The position numbers were made by a program, and so were the translations under genes. The notes below the pieces were generated by a model that searched no databases, was not told the origin of the DNA, and saw nothing but the letters and a program-made list of their open reading frames with translations. Source: Scylla paramamosain (lineage: Eukaryota > Arthropoda > Malacostraca > Decapoda > Portunidae). Taken from it: 64,000 nucleotides of DNA. Below are positions 1 through 11,726 of the stretch, piece after piece. Positions within the stretch are counted from its first letter, which is position 1. Every line of letters begins with the position of its first letter. Where the stretch lies: the NCBI RefSeq assembly GCF_035594125.1, contig NC_087185.1, positions 14,745,164-14,809,163 of the forward strand, in the 5' to 3' direction.

Positions 1-60
<60 letters not shown>
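1..60. repeat. (CT)n microsatellite at the window edge
   Basis: A pure TC dinucleotide run occupies the first 60 bases and probably extends to the left of the window. It ends at a sharp GCGG boundary. The 61-320 stretch after it shows no gene. Confidence 0.95.
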
Positions 61-62
<2 letters not shown>

Positions 63-312
63 GGTGTTTCGTCCAAAAAGGTAAAAATGATAAAGATGAG
101 AAATAACTCACTTCTCCAGAGAGTCATAAAATCTATCCCCTCATCTGGACCATAAATCTTAGAGGCGATATTCTAAGTCCAGAACGCGCGAATTTCCTCT
201 TTATAGCGTGGACAGGCGAGGGAAGGATGGGCGCAGAGTGTGGGAAAAGGCAGTGATTGAAGCTTTAAAAGGGGAAAAGAGAGAGATTAGGGGTTAAAGG
301 GAAAGATGTGAC

Positions 313-894
<582 letters not shown>

Positions 895-897
<3 letters not shown>

Positions 898-1198
898 GCA
901 AGGGACCGAGACAATGACGCGTGCAGGAGACACAAAGCTCATGCAGAATTCGTGGAGTTAACAAGGAGTCAGTGTGATGCGCCTCGACCCGCGCTCTGCC
1001 TGAGGACGCGAGAAGCTTGCCGGAGAAAAGACCGTGATATGATATTCTTGTGTCCCAGCGCACCTCGGTCCCGCTAGCGCAAGATGAAAGACCGACACGG
1101 GATGTAAGTGGAGGTGTAACTGAATTATGAGGCAGGTGAAGATAGTAAGGTGTGTGTGGTGGGGGGGAGGGGGAAAGTGTGTGGGAAGGGGGTATTAG

Positions 1199-1202
<4 letters not shown>
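895..1202. other. Unassigned intergenic stretch
   Basis: This is about 300 bases of mixed composition with no convincing exon, RNA gene or mobile element. The right end is G-rich (about 1150-1190) and leads into the GT tract that follows. Confidence 0.5.
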
Positions 1203-1235
<33 letters not shown>

Positions 1236-1266
1236 AGAGAGAGAGAAGGTAGTGGGTGTGTGTGTG

Positions 1267-1341
<75 letters not shown>
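1203..1341. repeat. Compound (GT)n / (CT)n microsatellite
   Basis: A GT run at about 1203-1231 is followed by a short GA run, then by a CT run at 1269-1341 that carries one CCT interruption. Downstream, 1342-1735 is T-rich and shows no gene. Confidence 0.93.
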
Positions 1342-1342
<1 letters not shown>

Positions 1343-1738
1343 TTGACATAGTCTTTTTTCATATCTTTGCTTTCATCAATACTTGCTTCTGTCTTTTGCT
1401 TTCACGGAGATATTTTCCAGATGTTTTTTCTGTTCAGTTCCCGAATATGCGAGTAAGTCTGGAAGAATTTATAAAATCTCCTATGAAGGCTTGAGTTTTT
1501 TCTTTACATTTTTTTCTTAGTTTACATGTTTGACTTACGTGTCTCTTAAACTTTTTCTTATTTTCTTTTACTTTCTTGAAGTGTGTAGCATAACTAATGT
1601 TTCAGTTTTATCCCTTGCCCTGTGTATGTATCACCTGTAATGAGATAAAGTGTGACTCCTTTCTCGCTTATCTCCCTTTAACTAGGAATGTAGCACGACG
1701 TTCAGACCCATCAGTTATTATTACTCCTAACATATGCT

Positions 1739-1820
1739 TATTGCGCGATTACTGCTGCTGATATTTCTGCTGCTACTGCTACCGGAACAACAACAACAAT
1801 AACAACAACAACGATAACAT

Positions 1821-1867
<47 letters not shown>

Positions 1868-1976
1868 AAAAAAAATACTATACCACAACAACAACAGCAA
1901 TAAATACTACTACTACAGCTACTACTAGTACTACCACTACCACTACAACCACCACCACCACCACTGCATTCCCCCC
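1739..1976. repeat. Trinucleotide-rich block (CTA, CAA, CAC)
   Basis: A CAA-rich part (about 1785-1815) leads into (CTA)n at about 1822-1866. More CAA, CTA and CAC triplets follow, with a C homopolymer at about 1971-1979. The polyserine and polyvaline frames are repeat translations. Confidence 0.9.
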
Positions 1977-2191
1977 CCCTGTCCCTACAGACACACAGCA
2001 CGCGTCCTACCACCTCCCAGCTTTAGTACATCGAGCGGTGCTGTTTTCCATGTTAATGCGGGACGTAAACGAAAGGTTGAGCGACAGCCACTTTCTGCCG
2101 CTGCCACATTAGCAACGCTGCGCAAAAAGGACAACATACAAAGCCCGGGGATCATAACTGGGCGTGGCTCCTTTGATGTTCCCTGGACCGT

Positions 2192-2192
<1 letters not shown>

Positions 2193-2273
<81 letters not shown>
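2193..2273. repeat. (CT)n microsatellite with interruptions
   Basis: A CT run is broken by a CACT and a CCT variant. The preceding 1980-2190 stretch is of mixed composition with no recognised gene. Confidence 0.93.
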
Positions 2274-2385
2274 GATATTTCATGTATTTATGTAAATTTT
2301 GTTTTTGTTTTGTTTTGTTTTCTTGTATTTATATATTTAGTTTATGGTTTTATTTCCGCGTTTGTTTGTATGGAAAGGGGAAGGG

Positions 2386-2386
<1 letters not shown>

Positions 2387-2475
<89 letters not shown>

Positions 2476-2547
2476 TGTTGTGTGGATGCACCCAGGTTGT
2501 AATACTATTAAGAGCCGCCTCTCAACGTTATGGGTCAACACGCAAGA

Positions 2548-2622
<75 letters not shown>
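2387..2622. repeat. Two (GT)n microsatellites
   Basis: GT runs at about 2387-2474 and 2549-2621 are separated by about 75 bp of unique sequence. Both are long and pure, with potential for Z-DNA formation. Confidence 0.95.
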
Positions 2623-2624
<2 letters not shown>

Positions 2625-2773
2625 CCATAGAGTTCACAACAAACACTTCGCAACAACGAGGTATTTTTCTGGTGTCCTATTAGCACTTAAAGTTATTGGA
2701 GTTATAAAATAAAAGGGCAAAAAACAAGAAATGGAGTATTAGATTGCAAAGATAATTCTACTTTAACAATGTA

Positions 2774-2776
<3 letters not shown>

Positions 2777-2861
<85 letters not shown>
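2777..2861. repeat. (GA)n microsatellite
   Basis: A pure AG run of about 85 bp. The flanks (2630-2776 and 2862-3110) contain no recognisable exon. Confidence 0.95.
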
Positions 2862-3112
2862 CAACACAAAGTCAACAAGCAGATAGAAACATACACACTC
2901 TCAACACAAACAGAGGAAGACAAGCGACATGAGAGAGGGCACAAATCACAGCCGGAACTCACAACCTGAACAATTTATTTATAACACAGCGAAGACTCAT
3001 CACTCATCACCAAACACAAGCGTCACCAAACACTCATGAATATTTATTACTTTATTTTTACCTACGCTGACATTTCTCACTCTTTTTCTGCTACGCATCT
3101 ATTTGTCTCCCG

Positions 3113-3240
3113 TGACGTCACACTAAACATCACAAGTCTCCCACTATGACGTAATGGAAGGGTCAGCCAATGGGCGCCCGTCTATTGGCCAGTTGTTGTT
3201 GGGGATTGGATCAATGTTTTATTCAGAAATCCTAAGGTAA
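3113..3240 (+). promoter_or_regulatory. Promoter-like cluster: two CRE sites, three CCAAT boxes, possible Inr and splice donor
   Basis: A perfect CRE palindrome TGACGTCA lies at 3113-3120 and a CRE-like TGACGTAA at 3147-3154. CCAAT occurs forward at 3167-3171 and inverted (ATTGG) at 3184-3188 and 3205-3209. An initiator-like TTCAGA is at about 3222-3227, and CTAAG|GTAAT at 3232-3240 could be a donor for a short untranslated first exon. CRE sites bind CREB/ATF factors and CCAAT binds NF-Y, which is family knowledge. That the cluster acts as a promoter is inference, and the strand is uncertain because these motifs work in both directions. A Dpr-like exon pair lies 2 kb downstream, but no link to it is shown. 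Confidence 0.4.
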
Positions 3241-3970
3241 TCCGCTTAGCACAACGAGCACAGGGCAGGGCAGGGGCGGCCTAACCTTGGCATTCATTGT
3301 AACGACTCACTTTCAACATATTCACTGCATATTCATTTCTCACATGTATCTTTTCGTCTCTGTATTTATAACCATTAGTGTGTACTGGGCTAGCAGGGTT
3401 GGGGTTATGTGTATATGTGTTTTGCCTGTATAGCTTGTATGTCAGTGTATTCGGTGTATTTTATCATTTTATTATTGCTATACTAGGGTCTCGCTTTCTT
3501 GTGTTATATTTGTTTAGAATTTTTAGATATTTTCACTGGAATGTATTTTTCTCTGCATGTTCTGTTAAGGTTATCTGTCAGTGTACTTGTATTCCATGTA
3601 TTGTATCATTTTTTATTATTACAGTAGTTTTCTCCCTTTTTATTTTTGTATTTGTTTAGCATTTTTTTTACTTTTTTGCTTCACGGGAATGTATTTTTCT
3701 CCCTTCGTGTTTGGCGTGTCGTGGTAACAGTGGTTTTATTTATTTTGGTGAGGCAGCGTCGCTCTACTCACGTTTTTCTCACCTTCACTGCCCACGTGAC
3801 AAATGCACCGCGTCATTTGTCATTGCGTTCGTCACATTCATTATCGCCTCTTCCTCCATCTGTCACCATTACTACCTTTTGTCATTGCTACACTCTTCAC
3901 CTTAACTGCCTCCTCCTCCTCTTGTCTCCTTTTCTGTCTCCTCCTCCTCTGTGCTATGTTGTCTGTCTCT
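3241..3970. other. T-rich non-coding stretch
   Basis: Pyrimidine-rich sequence with two diverged repeats of a unit around TTTTTATTATT...TTTGTATTTGTTTAG (compare 3450-3540 with 3595-3660). No supported gene. The frames here are hydrophobic translations of T-rich DNA. Confidence 0.5.
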
Positions 3971-4085
3971 CTAATAGCGTAGAATAGTTACCAAACAGCC
4001 TAGTAAGGATATTAAGGGCCTGTTGCTGTTTGGACTTCATTTGTATTCCTTTGTATTCCTCCTCCACCTCGTCCTCCTCCCTCTT
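3971..4085 (+). mobile_element. LINE 3'-end relic, copy 1
   Basis: The segment reads CTAATAGCGTAGAATAGTTA, then ACCAAACAGCCTAGTAAGG, then TGTTGCTGTTTGG, and ends in direct TTTGTATTCC copies and a CTC-rich tail. The same blocks in the same order occur at 19660-19770 and 19811-19885. The first of those follows a LINE-like coding tail, so this is interpreted as an isolated 3' end of that family. Confidence 0.6.
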
Positions 4086-4269
4086 CCTCTATCTATCTTT
4101 CATCATCTCTACGAATTCCCCTCTAAGTTCTCACAAATTCCTAAAAAAAAAAAAGTCTCTCTTAAAACTTCTCATAAAAAGTTACTTTGTTAAAAAAAAT
4201 CTGTCTTTTCTCTCTATCTCTCAGAAAGAAAAAGAAAAGAAAAAACATCCCTCGGTAATTACCCCATAG

Positions 4270-4868
4270 ATCTCTGGAAATACCCCTTTACTTGACACCA
4301 GGGACATTAGCAATTAGCGATAACTACCTCCAATAGTCACTTTCTCCCACTAATAACTCCCAACAAAGACCTTTATGTCTCCTGAAGATATTTTATTATC
4401 ACCGGGAACATGCAAATAAGAGAGTAAGGTGTAAGTACTGCCAACTGTCATTTTCTCCCTCTACAAACTTAGAGAAGACTTTTATTTCCCTTCCAGAGCC
4501 TCTACCTACACCAGGAGGATGCAGATACCCAACATAAGCCAGCACACACACACCTGCACCACAGCAACACCTGAATAATTAGCAGTAACAAAAAAAACAA
4601 ACAAACCTGAAACACCGACAATATTCACGTTCTCTCACCAAAATATTCCAGAAAAATCCATTTATCTCTCTTCAACAACCTGTCCCCCTTACCAACAGCA
4701 TGCCAATACGAGACGAGAGCTAATTATACCTGTCCTCTCACAAGAAATGACCTATAACTACGTCCACTACACATTTTCCCCCCACTAAAGGCTCCTTGCA
4801 TGTGTTTATCCCTCCTCAAGAACCTGCATCCTTTACCAGGAGCACGCAAAACACTCGAACGAAAGTCA

Positions 4869-4905
<37 letters not shown>

Positions 4906-4960
4906 AGGATCTTGCACTGTTTCACCAAAGACACGCATCCTCCCAGAAAGGCGTGTAAAT
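4270..4960. repeat. Degenerate tandem array upstream of the Dpr exon, units about 120-150 bp
   Basis: Blocks resembling CATTTTCTCCCACTAA, then TTTATCTCTCCT.AAGAACCT, then TTTACCAGGAGCATGCAAA recur roughly six times (near 4330-4425, 4450-4520, 4630-4710, 4770-4855 and 4900-4945). Copies are well diverged. A (CA)n tract of about 32 bp interrupts the array at 4871-4902. The array probably lies in the intron before the 5200-5374 exon. Confidence 0.55.
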
Positions 4961-4999
4961 GAAGAACTGCATGTAAGCACCCCCAGCAAGAGCCAGCAC

Positions 5000-5199
5000 A
5001 GACATTGGCTCCCTTAAGGGCTTGTATCCTTCCTTAAAAGCATGTAATTCCTTAAGAAGATTCTGGATCCCTTCTTTCCAGACGCAGCTGGTGAACAACG
5101 GGGCCGAGATTCAAAGCTTCTTGGTTACCTTAAGGGCTTGTTTTCTTCCTTAAGATCCTGGATTCCTTTCTTACATGGAATCCTTCTTTCCTGACGCAG
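5000..5199 (+). repeat. Tandemly duplicated intron end with a decoy 3' splice site
   Basis: The unit CTTAAGGGCTTGT...TTCCTTAAGA...TGGATCC...CTTTCC.GACGCAGCTGGT is present twice, offset by about 112 bp. The first copy ends in acceptor GACGCAG at 5081-5087, followed by an exon-like LVNNGAEIQ that runs to a stop about 20 codons later. The second copy supplies the acceptor at 5193-5199 used by the real exon. The first copy is therefore a truncated pseudo-exon with an intact-looking acceptor. Confidence 0.6.
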
Positions 5200-5374
5200 C
5201 TGGTAAACTATGGGTCGAGGGAAGGGCGAGAGATTAAAGTGGAGACAGTGCACGACGGCGACACGACCCGCTCCTCCCTGCTGGTTCACAACGCCACTCT
5301 CTGGGACTCCGGCAAGTACTCCTGCAAACCCTCCAACGCCCAGAAGATCTCCATCCAAGTCCACGTCCTCAAGA
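5200..5374 (+). CDS. dpr-like: Dpr/zig-8-like Ig protein, penultimate coding exon (second Ig domain, C-terminal half)
   Basis: This exon encodes the distal half of an I-set immunoglobulin domain of the Dpr (defective proboscis extension response)/zig-8 family. These are neuronal cell-surface proteins that bind DIP partners in synaptic matching (family knowledge). The frame begins LVNYGSREGREIKVETV, continues with TTRSSLLVHNATLWDSGKYSC, where W/L-x-D-S-G-x-Y-x-C is the F-strand motif with the disulphide Cys, and ends CKPSNAQKISIQVHVLK, matching the family's PSNA..VHVL ending. The acceptor is a pyrimidine tract plus GACGCAG at 5199; the donor is AAGA|GTAAGG with GT at 5375. The exon is 175 bp and ends in phase 1, which fits the exon at 6009. 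The upstream exons (signal peptide, first Ig domain, first half of the second) were not found and probably lie to the left of the window. Which of the many Dpr paralogues this is cannot be told. Confidence 0.78.
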
Positions 5375-6008
<634 letters not shown>

Positions 6009-6202
6009 GCAAAACCCCAGCCGCCATGCAAACCACGGACAACAGCGCCACGAAAGGTTGCAACGCCCCTTCAGCCCTCCTTCAGGTTCTCTTAACCTCC
6101 CTCTGCCTCTACGGGCCCGTCGGTCACGTCACCCAGGCCGCAGTGCCGAGGCTCCTGCTGGGACTCGCTCTGCCCTTCACGACTCTCCTCACGAACAGAT
6201 AA
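6009..6202 (+). CDS. dpr-like: Dpr/zig-8-like Ig protein, terminal coding exon with hydrophobic C-terminus
   Basis: Starting after TTTATTCTAG at 6008, the frame gives KTPAAMQTTDNSATKG and runs to TAA at 6200-6202. Joined to the previous exon it reads VHVLK-S-KTPAAMQ, closely resembling the VHVLNGE.PAAMQ junction I know from insect Dpr proteins. The tail holds two apolar stretches, about SALLQVLLTSLCLYGPVG and RLLLGLALPFTTLL, only four residues from the end (TNR). That fits a GPI-attachment signal or a C-terminal membrane anchor, as in many Dprs; this is inference. The stop is followed by a GA microsatellite in the presumed 3' UTR. No canonical AATAAA was found nearby, so the transcript end is unknown. 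Confidence 0.72.
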
Positions 6203-6268
6203 GAGGACAGCTGGACGACTTGGGGGACTCCACGTCAGGCGTAGCGAGGACCGGGACGCTCATGACAG

Positions 6269-6270
<2 letters not shown>

Positions 6271-6356
<86 letters not shown>
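6271..6356. repeat. (GA)n microsatellite in the presumed 3' UTR of the Dpr-like gene
   Basis: A pure GA run of 86 bp begins about 70 bp after the stop codon at 6202. It would be transcribed if the 3' UTR extends this far. Confidence 0.92.
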
Positions 6357-6359
<3 letters not shown>

Positions 6360-7899
6360 GTTGCTCTAGTGTACACGGGCCCCAATCACTAAATATCATT
6401 GTATATACGTATTACTAAGTTGCTTATTGATTACACTCTGTCTATTGAAGGACAGCACACGTGACAATCTGGTCGAGTGGAGGCGAAGGGCGGTTCCTGC
6501 CTTTCAGTTGGTGGCTTCGTCTGTTCTGTTCGTCAGGGTTCAGGTGGTGTCTCTGTTCATACTTGTGTTGGTTTATTGCAGTTCCAGTCTCGCCTGCGAC
6601 GCAAAACGCACGGAAGAAGCCATCCACTTGCTGTGTTCAATTTTTAGTCAAATACTCAAACATTTCCCTCGAATTCTGATGATTAACACTGGCATGGAGA
6701 GAAAAAAGTGGGGGACACTGCCAATATTTTCCATTCCCTGAAAAATGACAAAAATAATTGGTATTAACTTTATCGCACCGTATCTTCGCTCTTTTCTGTT
6801 TTATTATACTGCCATGTGATACGCACGTCGCCAGCTCGTCTGTCTGCCTTTGTTTGTATTCTATTTGTGTTTTGTACAGGTGTTGCAAGGGTAACAAGTA
6901 ATCTTAACTTTATAAAGGTGTTGTGTGGGAGTTTATCGGTATAATAAGCATCCTGTAATTGTTGTGTGTTTTGCAGACATTGTAAGGGGGTTTGATCCTC
7001 TCTGGTAACGGAGGAGAGTGGTGTTTAAAAGGCTTCTGCAGTGCTGGATGGCCTATAGATACGACACAAGGGGATCCACGCACCTCTCAGGCTTCGAACC
7101 ACTTACAGTTTGTCTTGAGGTGGATTCGAACCGTGTGCCAGCGTAGAGGAACCAGCATGTTTGTCTGCAAGGTCTTGTGCTGTACAGGAGGCGTGGCGGT
7201 GCGTGTTGTAATGTATCGCCGCGCCTCCCGGACACTGTGCAGGCGCTCTGAGGAACATTAAGGGAGGTGTTTTTTAGTATTCTGCAAAATAACGAGGTTT
7301 TCCCGATGTATATATTTTTGTACATACTGAACCTGATGTCTGGAGAGAAGTGTCTGTGTGGTGTTATGCTTAAGTTATTTCTTCTCGCATTCCTTGTCTC
7401 TACCTCACTTTCGTTTTATTTTTTCTTTCGTTGCCCCTTAAGTTGTTTCTTTTCACTTTAGTTTTCTTTCTTTTCTTTTTTTTCATCGCTCCCTAAGTTA
7501 TTTTTCTTGTATTCCTTTTCTTTATCTCACTTCTTTCGTTTTCTTTCTTTTATTCTTTATTTTCCGTTGTCTCTAAAGTTATTTCTTCTTATATTCCTTG
7601 TCTTTATCTCTCTTCTCGTTTTCTTTCTTTCTTCTTCTTTTTATTCCGTTGTCCCTCAAGGAAAACTAATTACCTGGTTCACGTAAGAAAATTCCTTGAT
7701 TTAATATTTTTCCGATCTTTACATTTTTTTTTACAGTTCATTTTTTAATATTTTTCTTGCATTTTTTTTTACATTTTTTTTTATATTTCTTTTTTGGTTT
7801 CATTTTGCAGTCTTTTTGTTACAGTTTCTGATCATTGCAATTCCTCTTTGTTTTCTGCACTTATTTGGTGAAACACAACAACAAAGGAGACCACAGGAA
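6357..7899. other. Non-coding stretch, T-rich to the right
   Basis: 6357-7260 is of mixed composition with no supported exon. Around 7075-7200 the - strand holds two B-box-like GGTTCGAA elements (near 7098 and 7127), possibly a decayed tRNA-like or SINE head, but no cloverleaf could be drawn. 7370-7680 holds three or four diverged copies of a pyrimidine unit of about 110 bp (TAAGTTATTTCTTCT...TTCCTTGTCT.TATCTC...TCGTTTTCTTTCTTT), and 7680-7860 is T-rich. Confidence 0.45.
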
Positions 7900-8115
7900 G
7901 CCAGTAGGCCTACATGTGGCTGTCCTTTTATAAAACACACCTACTTACATCCAACTATTATTCCTATCCATGAATGTATCCAATTTTAAGGCTTTCTATT
8001 GAATCTGCACTAACAACCTAACTACTGAGGTAAATCCAGTTATCTAACAGTTAAAACGAATTCATTCTTATCTCCTTTTTAAATAACTCTGGTCAAGGTT
8101 GAATCCCTACTGTGG
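7900..8115 (-). mobile_element. LINE 3'-end relic, - strand
   Basis: Read on the - strand, this old copy contains VVSADSIESLK, matching the VVSVKTLGSFKRRLD tail at 59519-59635. It then reads ATGGATAGGAATAATAGTTGG and GCCACATGTAGGCCTACTGG, matching the family's GACTGCCACGTGTA...CTTCTTGCAGCTTCC 3' region. Many indels and stops mark it as dead. The coordinates follow the aligned blocks. Confidence 0.6.
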
Positions 8116-8311
8116 AAGTATTGATTTTTGAGTCTGTGTAATTTTGCCTGGCCCAATTCCAACTCGGAGGAGAGACAGGTGGGATCAGACCCTCCCTCAC
8201 CAGGTAAATCCCCCGCGTGCCCTGTCCATCCTACGTCAGATCAAAGCATTGGTCAGGCCGACACACACAGACAGACGAATACATCCACCTACCCACCCAC
8301 CTGCCCACCTG

Positions 8312-8395
<84 letters not shown>

Positions 8396-8499
8396 AGCTA
8401 GATTCATATACGTAAAGACAGAGGAATGGATGCATTGGAAAACAGAGACACGAAGACAAATGGGAGGAGGAGTATTGCAGATCCACTCAAGCATGCACG

Positions 8500-8577
<78 letters not shown>
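8116..8577. repeat. Two (CA)n microsatellites
   Basis: CA runs at about 8314-8393 and 8503-8577. An ACCC/TGCC-rich stretch precedes the first. The 110 bp between the runs and the 8116-8313 stretch are unassigned. Poly-Thr-His frames are repeat translations. Confidence 0.9.
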
Positions 8578-8578
<1 letters not shown>

Positions 8579-10039
8579 CCTTTACACTTTTCCGCACATT
8601 CGTTCAGGAGAAAAAGAAATAAAGAGGGAAGTCTCGCGTTTCACTCTGCTGCCAAGAGAAGGAAAGCTTAAGGAAGACACACCTAATTGGCCACGAGAGA
8701 GAGGAGACTCCAGAGCGTCTTCCGTTGTTCAAATCAGAGGTCACGGAGGGACTGGTCTCACGTACACTGTGAATAATTAAGCAGGATAAATTAACGCCGC
8801 GGTAACTTACAGGGACGAAAGCTGAAGGATAAACAGGTGAACAGACAAGAGAAACACATGAATGACGATCTTTCTCTCTCTCTCTCTGCTAGTAATTGCC
8901 GAGCACCTATTTATAGAAGCAAGGTTGTTTTCCTAATACGCCCACTCGGTCTCCGCGCCGTGGAACTTGAGGAGAGACGCGAGTTAATTGCGCCCTCACC
9001 TCCCTCCCCTTTGATGTTTTCGCGGCGATGTGGCTTTAGCATAAATGGGTCATAATACGTGCTTGTGACGCCTCCAGGGGGATTGTGGGTACGTCATGAG
9101 GCAAGGCAGGGGATGTAGTCAAGTGGGGATACTTAGTGATGATGGAGTGGTGGTGTTTTCAAGATAGTGTTCATTCTGACGTGTTTTCAGGTCATATTTA
9201 TTGTTTTCACTTACTCAGCCCTGTTTGTGTGGTGGTAGTTTGTTATATCGCTGCGTTAAATTTACAGGCTAGAAGGAAATTAGGTGTGATGTCTTGATTT
9301 ATGTGAAGGAAATTGTTCTCTCTGTGACCGCGTGTTCGTTATTATTGATCGATGAAAGATTGACTTCGTTCTTGTAGCGTTTTTTAAAGTCGCCGTTGTC
9401 TTGTGAGCTACTTGGTTTTGTTTCTGTCAGCTGTCGCGATACTCTTGTCTCACAGCTTTCATGATATTCGCCAAGGAAATTCTAATGATTTAATTTAAGG
9501 ACTGAAAGCTTTCGTAATAGTATCTAATGTGGGATCTTCAATAACTCGTAGAAATATACGAAACCTGACACTGCCCAATATAAAATCTGTGATGAAAACA
9601 TGAAAACCTTAGATTAACAAGACGCTGGCCAATGAGTAATTGATTAGTGAAGGAAAACGTAGGATGAAGCTGTGCTGCTAAACTTTCTTGAACGTATGGC
9701 TTCCTCTTTTTCTGGGAGAACGTCGAGACGCTAAAGAAGGAAGGCACCCCTGCTTCCTCGCGCGCTTCCTGCACCAATAACTCCACTCGTTTATCTCAAC
9801 TCATCTGTCAGTCAGGGACAGACAAGCAAACCTCACGGAACACACCACACAGAAACCCTTACCTTGCCCTGCTTCTCCCCTCACCTGTCTTCTAATGAAG
9901 TGTATAACTCCTTGGCATAACACCTGGACGCTTCTCTCCCGCCGCGTCAGGTGTAACCCATTTGTAAATAATCCCTTAGGAGGCGGACAGTTCCTCATTG
10001 CGTTGGGTACAAACACGCCACGAGTGTGAGATGGGGTGT

Positions 10040-10040
<1 letters not shown>
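8578..10040. other. Unassigned stretch without microsatellites
   Basis: This is one of the longest repeat-poor stretches (about 1.4 kb), with a short CT run at 8872-8887. I searched both strands for exons with plausible splice sites and family motifs and found none. Short frames at 9538-9786 (-) and 9801-10016 (-) have no recognisable domain. It could be intron or intergenic DNA. Confidence 0.5.

Positions 10041-10132
<92 letters not shown>
10041..10132. repeat. (CT)n microsatellite
   Basis: A pure CT run of about 92 bp. The following 10133-10827 stretch holds no recognised gene and includes two short poly(T)/poly(A) runs near 10650 and 10690. Confidence 0.95.
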
Positions 10133-10135
<3 letters not shown>

Positions 10136-10823
10136 ATTATTTCTTTTCTCTCTCTCTACGGGTGACCAGCATGTACAGCAACTTAATTACTACTAAATGC
10201 CTTTTTTTCTGGGGCAGTAATGAGTTTTTTTTTATGAGTTTGACTGATACAAGTGGATTTTTCCGTTGGGAGTGTGTGTATGATTTGGGTGTGATCTGCG
10301 TAGCGTGTATCTGTAGTAGATGAATAATATACATTTGGTATGTGTTGTCCTGGTTTCATGTATATATTGTATAAGCTGTATTCTGACGTAGCGATGTATA
10401 AGGCGGAGTTAGTAATATGAAAATGATTATAAACGTACATTATTTTATTAACAGACCGGGAACAGAGCTTAATATAAGGTGTCTTCCTGTTGTGCGAGGA
10501 ATCTATCATAGTCACACCTGCAGAGGGCGGGAGAAAACGAGATATGGGATAGAGGAAGGTCATAGAAAACGTGTCGTAGGTTTACTCAGACAGGGATAAA
10601 AGACCAGCCCAAACACAGTACTTAGTTACTTAAGAGATTCTTGTTCTTTTTTTTTTCTTTTCGTTTTATGTCGAAGTGATAAAAGAAAAAAAAAAGTTCT
10701 AGAAAACGCCTCTTGGGATTACACAACCGGGAGACAAAAGACCAATAGTGACACAATAACAAACGTAGGCTATAGTCTTTTTTTATTATTATTTAATGTA
10801 CTTGTGACTTGAAATATTATGCT

Positions 10824-10827
<4 letters not shown>

Positions 10828-10870
<43 letters not shown>
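10828..10870. repeat. Poly(T) tract of about 43 bp
   Basis: The longest homopolymer in the window. On the - strand it is a poly(A) run preceded by about 120 bp of GC-rich sequence (10871-10992), a layout compatible with a retroposed transcript. No target-site duplication was identified, so only the homopolymer is certain. Confidence 0.85.
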
Positions 10871-10872
<2 letters not shown>

Positions 10873-10992
10873 GTACTTACTGTGCCTCGATAGACTTCCC
10901 GGCAGGACTGAGTACCTGTAATAATACTTTTCAGCCTCGCGGCCACTGCCTCTCCGCGCGGCCCTGCGAGCTGCGTATCTGGCCGGGGGGTG

Positions 10993-11550
10993 ATTAATCA
11001 TGTTATATTTACAGTATCTATTTGTGGATCAGTTATCAAAGAGAAAATTAAATTGAAGGGGAAGGTTAAAAGAGAGAGAGGGAAGGTTTAAGGGCGGAGG
11101 TGTAGAGGTAGTTAAGGCGGCAGAGGAAGGTAGAGGTGGCATGGTAATGAGGAAGGGTGCGGTAAGTGGCTAGGGAGGAATTTAATGAAGGGGGGAATGC
11201 CAGTGAAAATGGACGCGTTTTAAGAGTCACTCAAGATTAACCCTCGCCTCCCCCCTTATCATGTACATAAAGCCATGACTCATATCCTGGGATGACCTTA
11301 ATGAAGTACTGTGCAATTACTTGTTAACTTTCCAACCACGTAACGCGGATGAACTAAGGACAATAGTGTTCTCGACGCTCTCCTTTCCTCCGCGTCTGAC
11401 GGGAAGGACACACTGAAGCAAATGTGCCGTCAGTATATATATTTTTCTTATTTTTATTACTCGTCCACGTATCACGAGTCCTCCAAGGTACGAATACTGT
11501 TACGTTGAAAGTGTTCTCGGTGTTTGAGTGTTGTGCGTAGAGACCCTTCC

Positions 11551-11551
<1 letters not shown>
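10993..11551. other. Unassigned intergenic stretch
   Basis: Purine-rich at 11040-11230 and mixed beyond that. No gene, RNA or element recognised. Confidence 0.45.
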
Positions 11552-11644
<93 letters not shown>

Positions 11645-11686
11645 TGTGTAGGTGAGTATGTGTGTGTGCGAGAGTGTGTGTGTGTG

Positions 11687-11724
<38 letters not shown>
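11552..11724. repeat. Compound (GT)n-(GA)n-(GT)n microsatellite
   Basis: GT at about 11552-11620, GA at about 11621-11644, imperfect GT/GAGT at 11645-11693 and GT again at about 11694-11724. Confidence 0.93.

Positions 11725-11726
<2 letters not shown>

Noticed and set aside
7070..7200. tRNA gene on the - strand suggested by GGTTCGAATCC
   Set aside because: No acceptor, D or anticodon stems could be paired around it; at most a decayed tRNA-like fragment.
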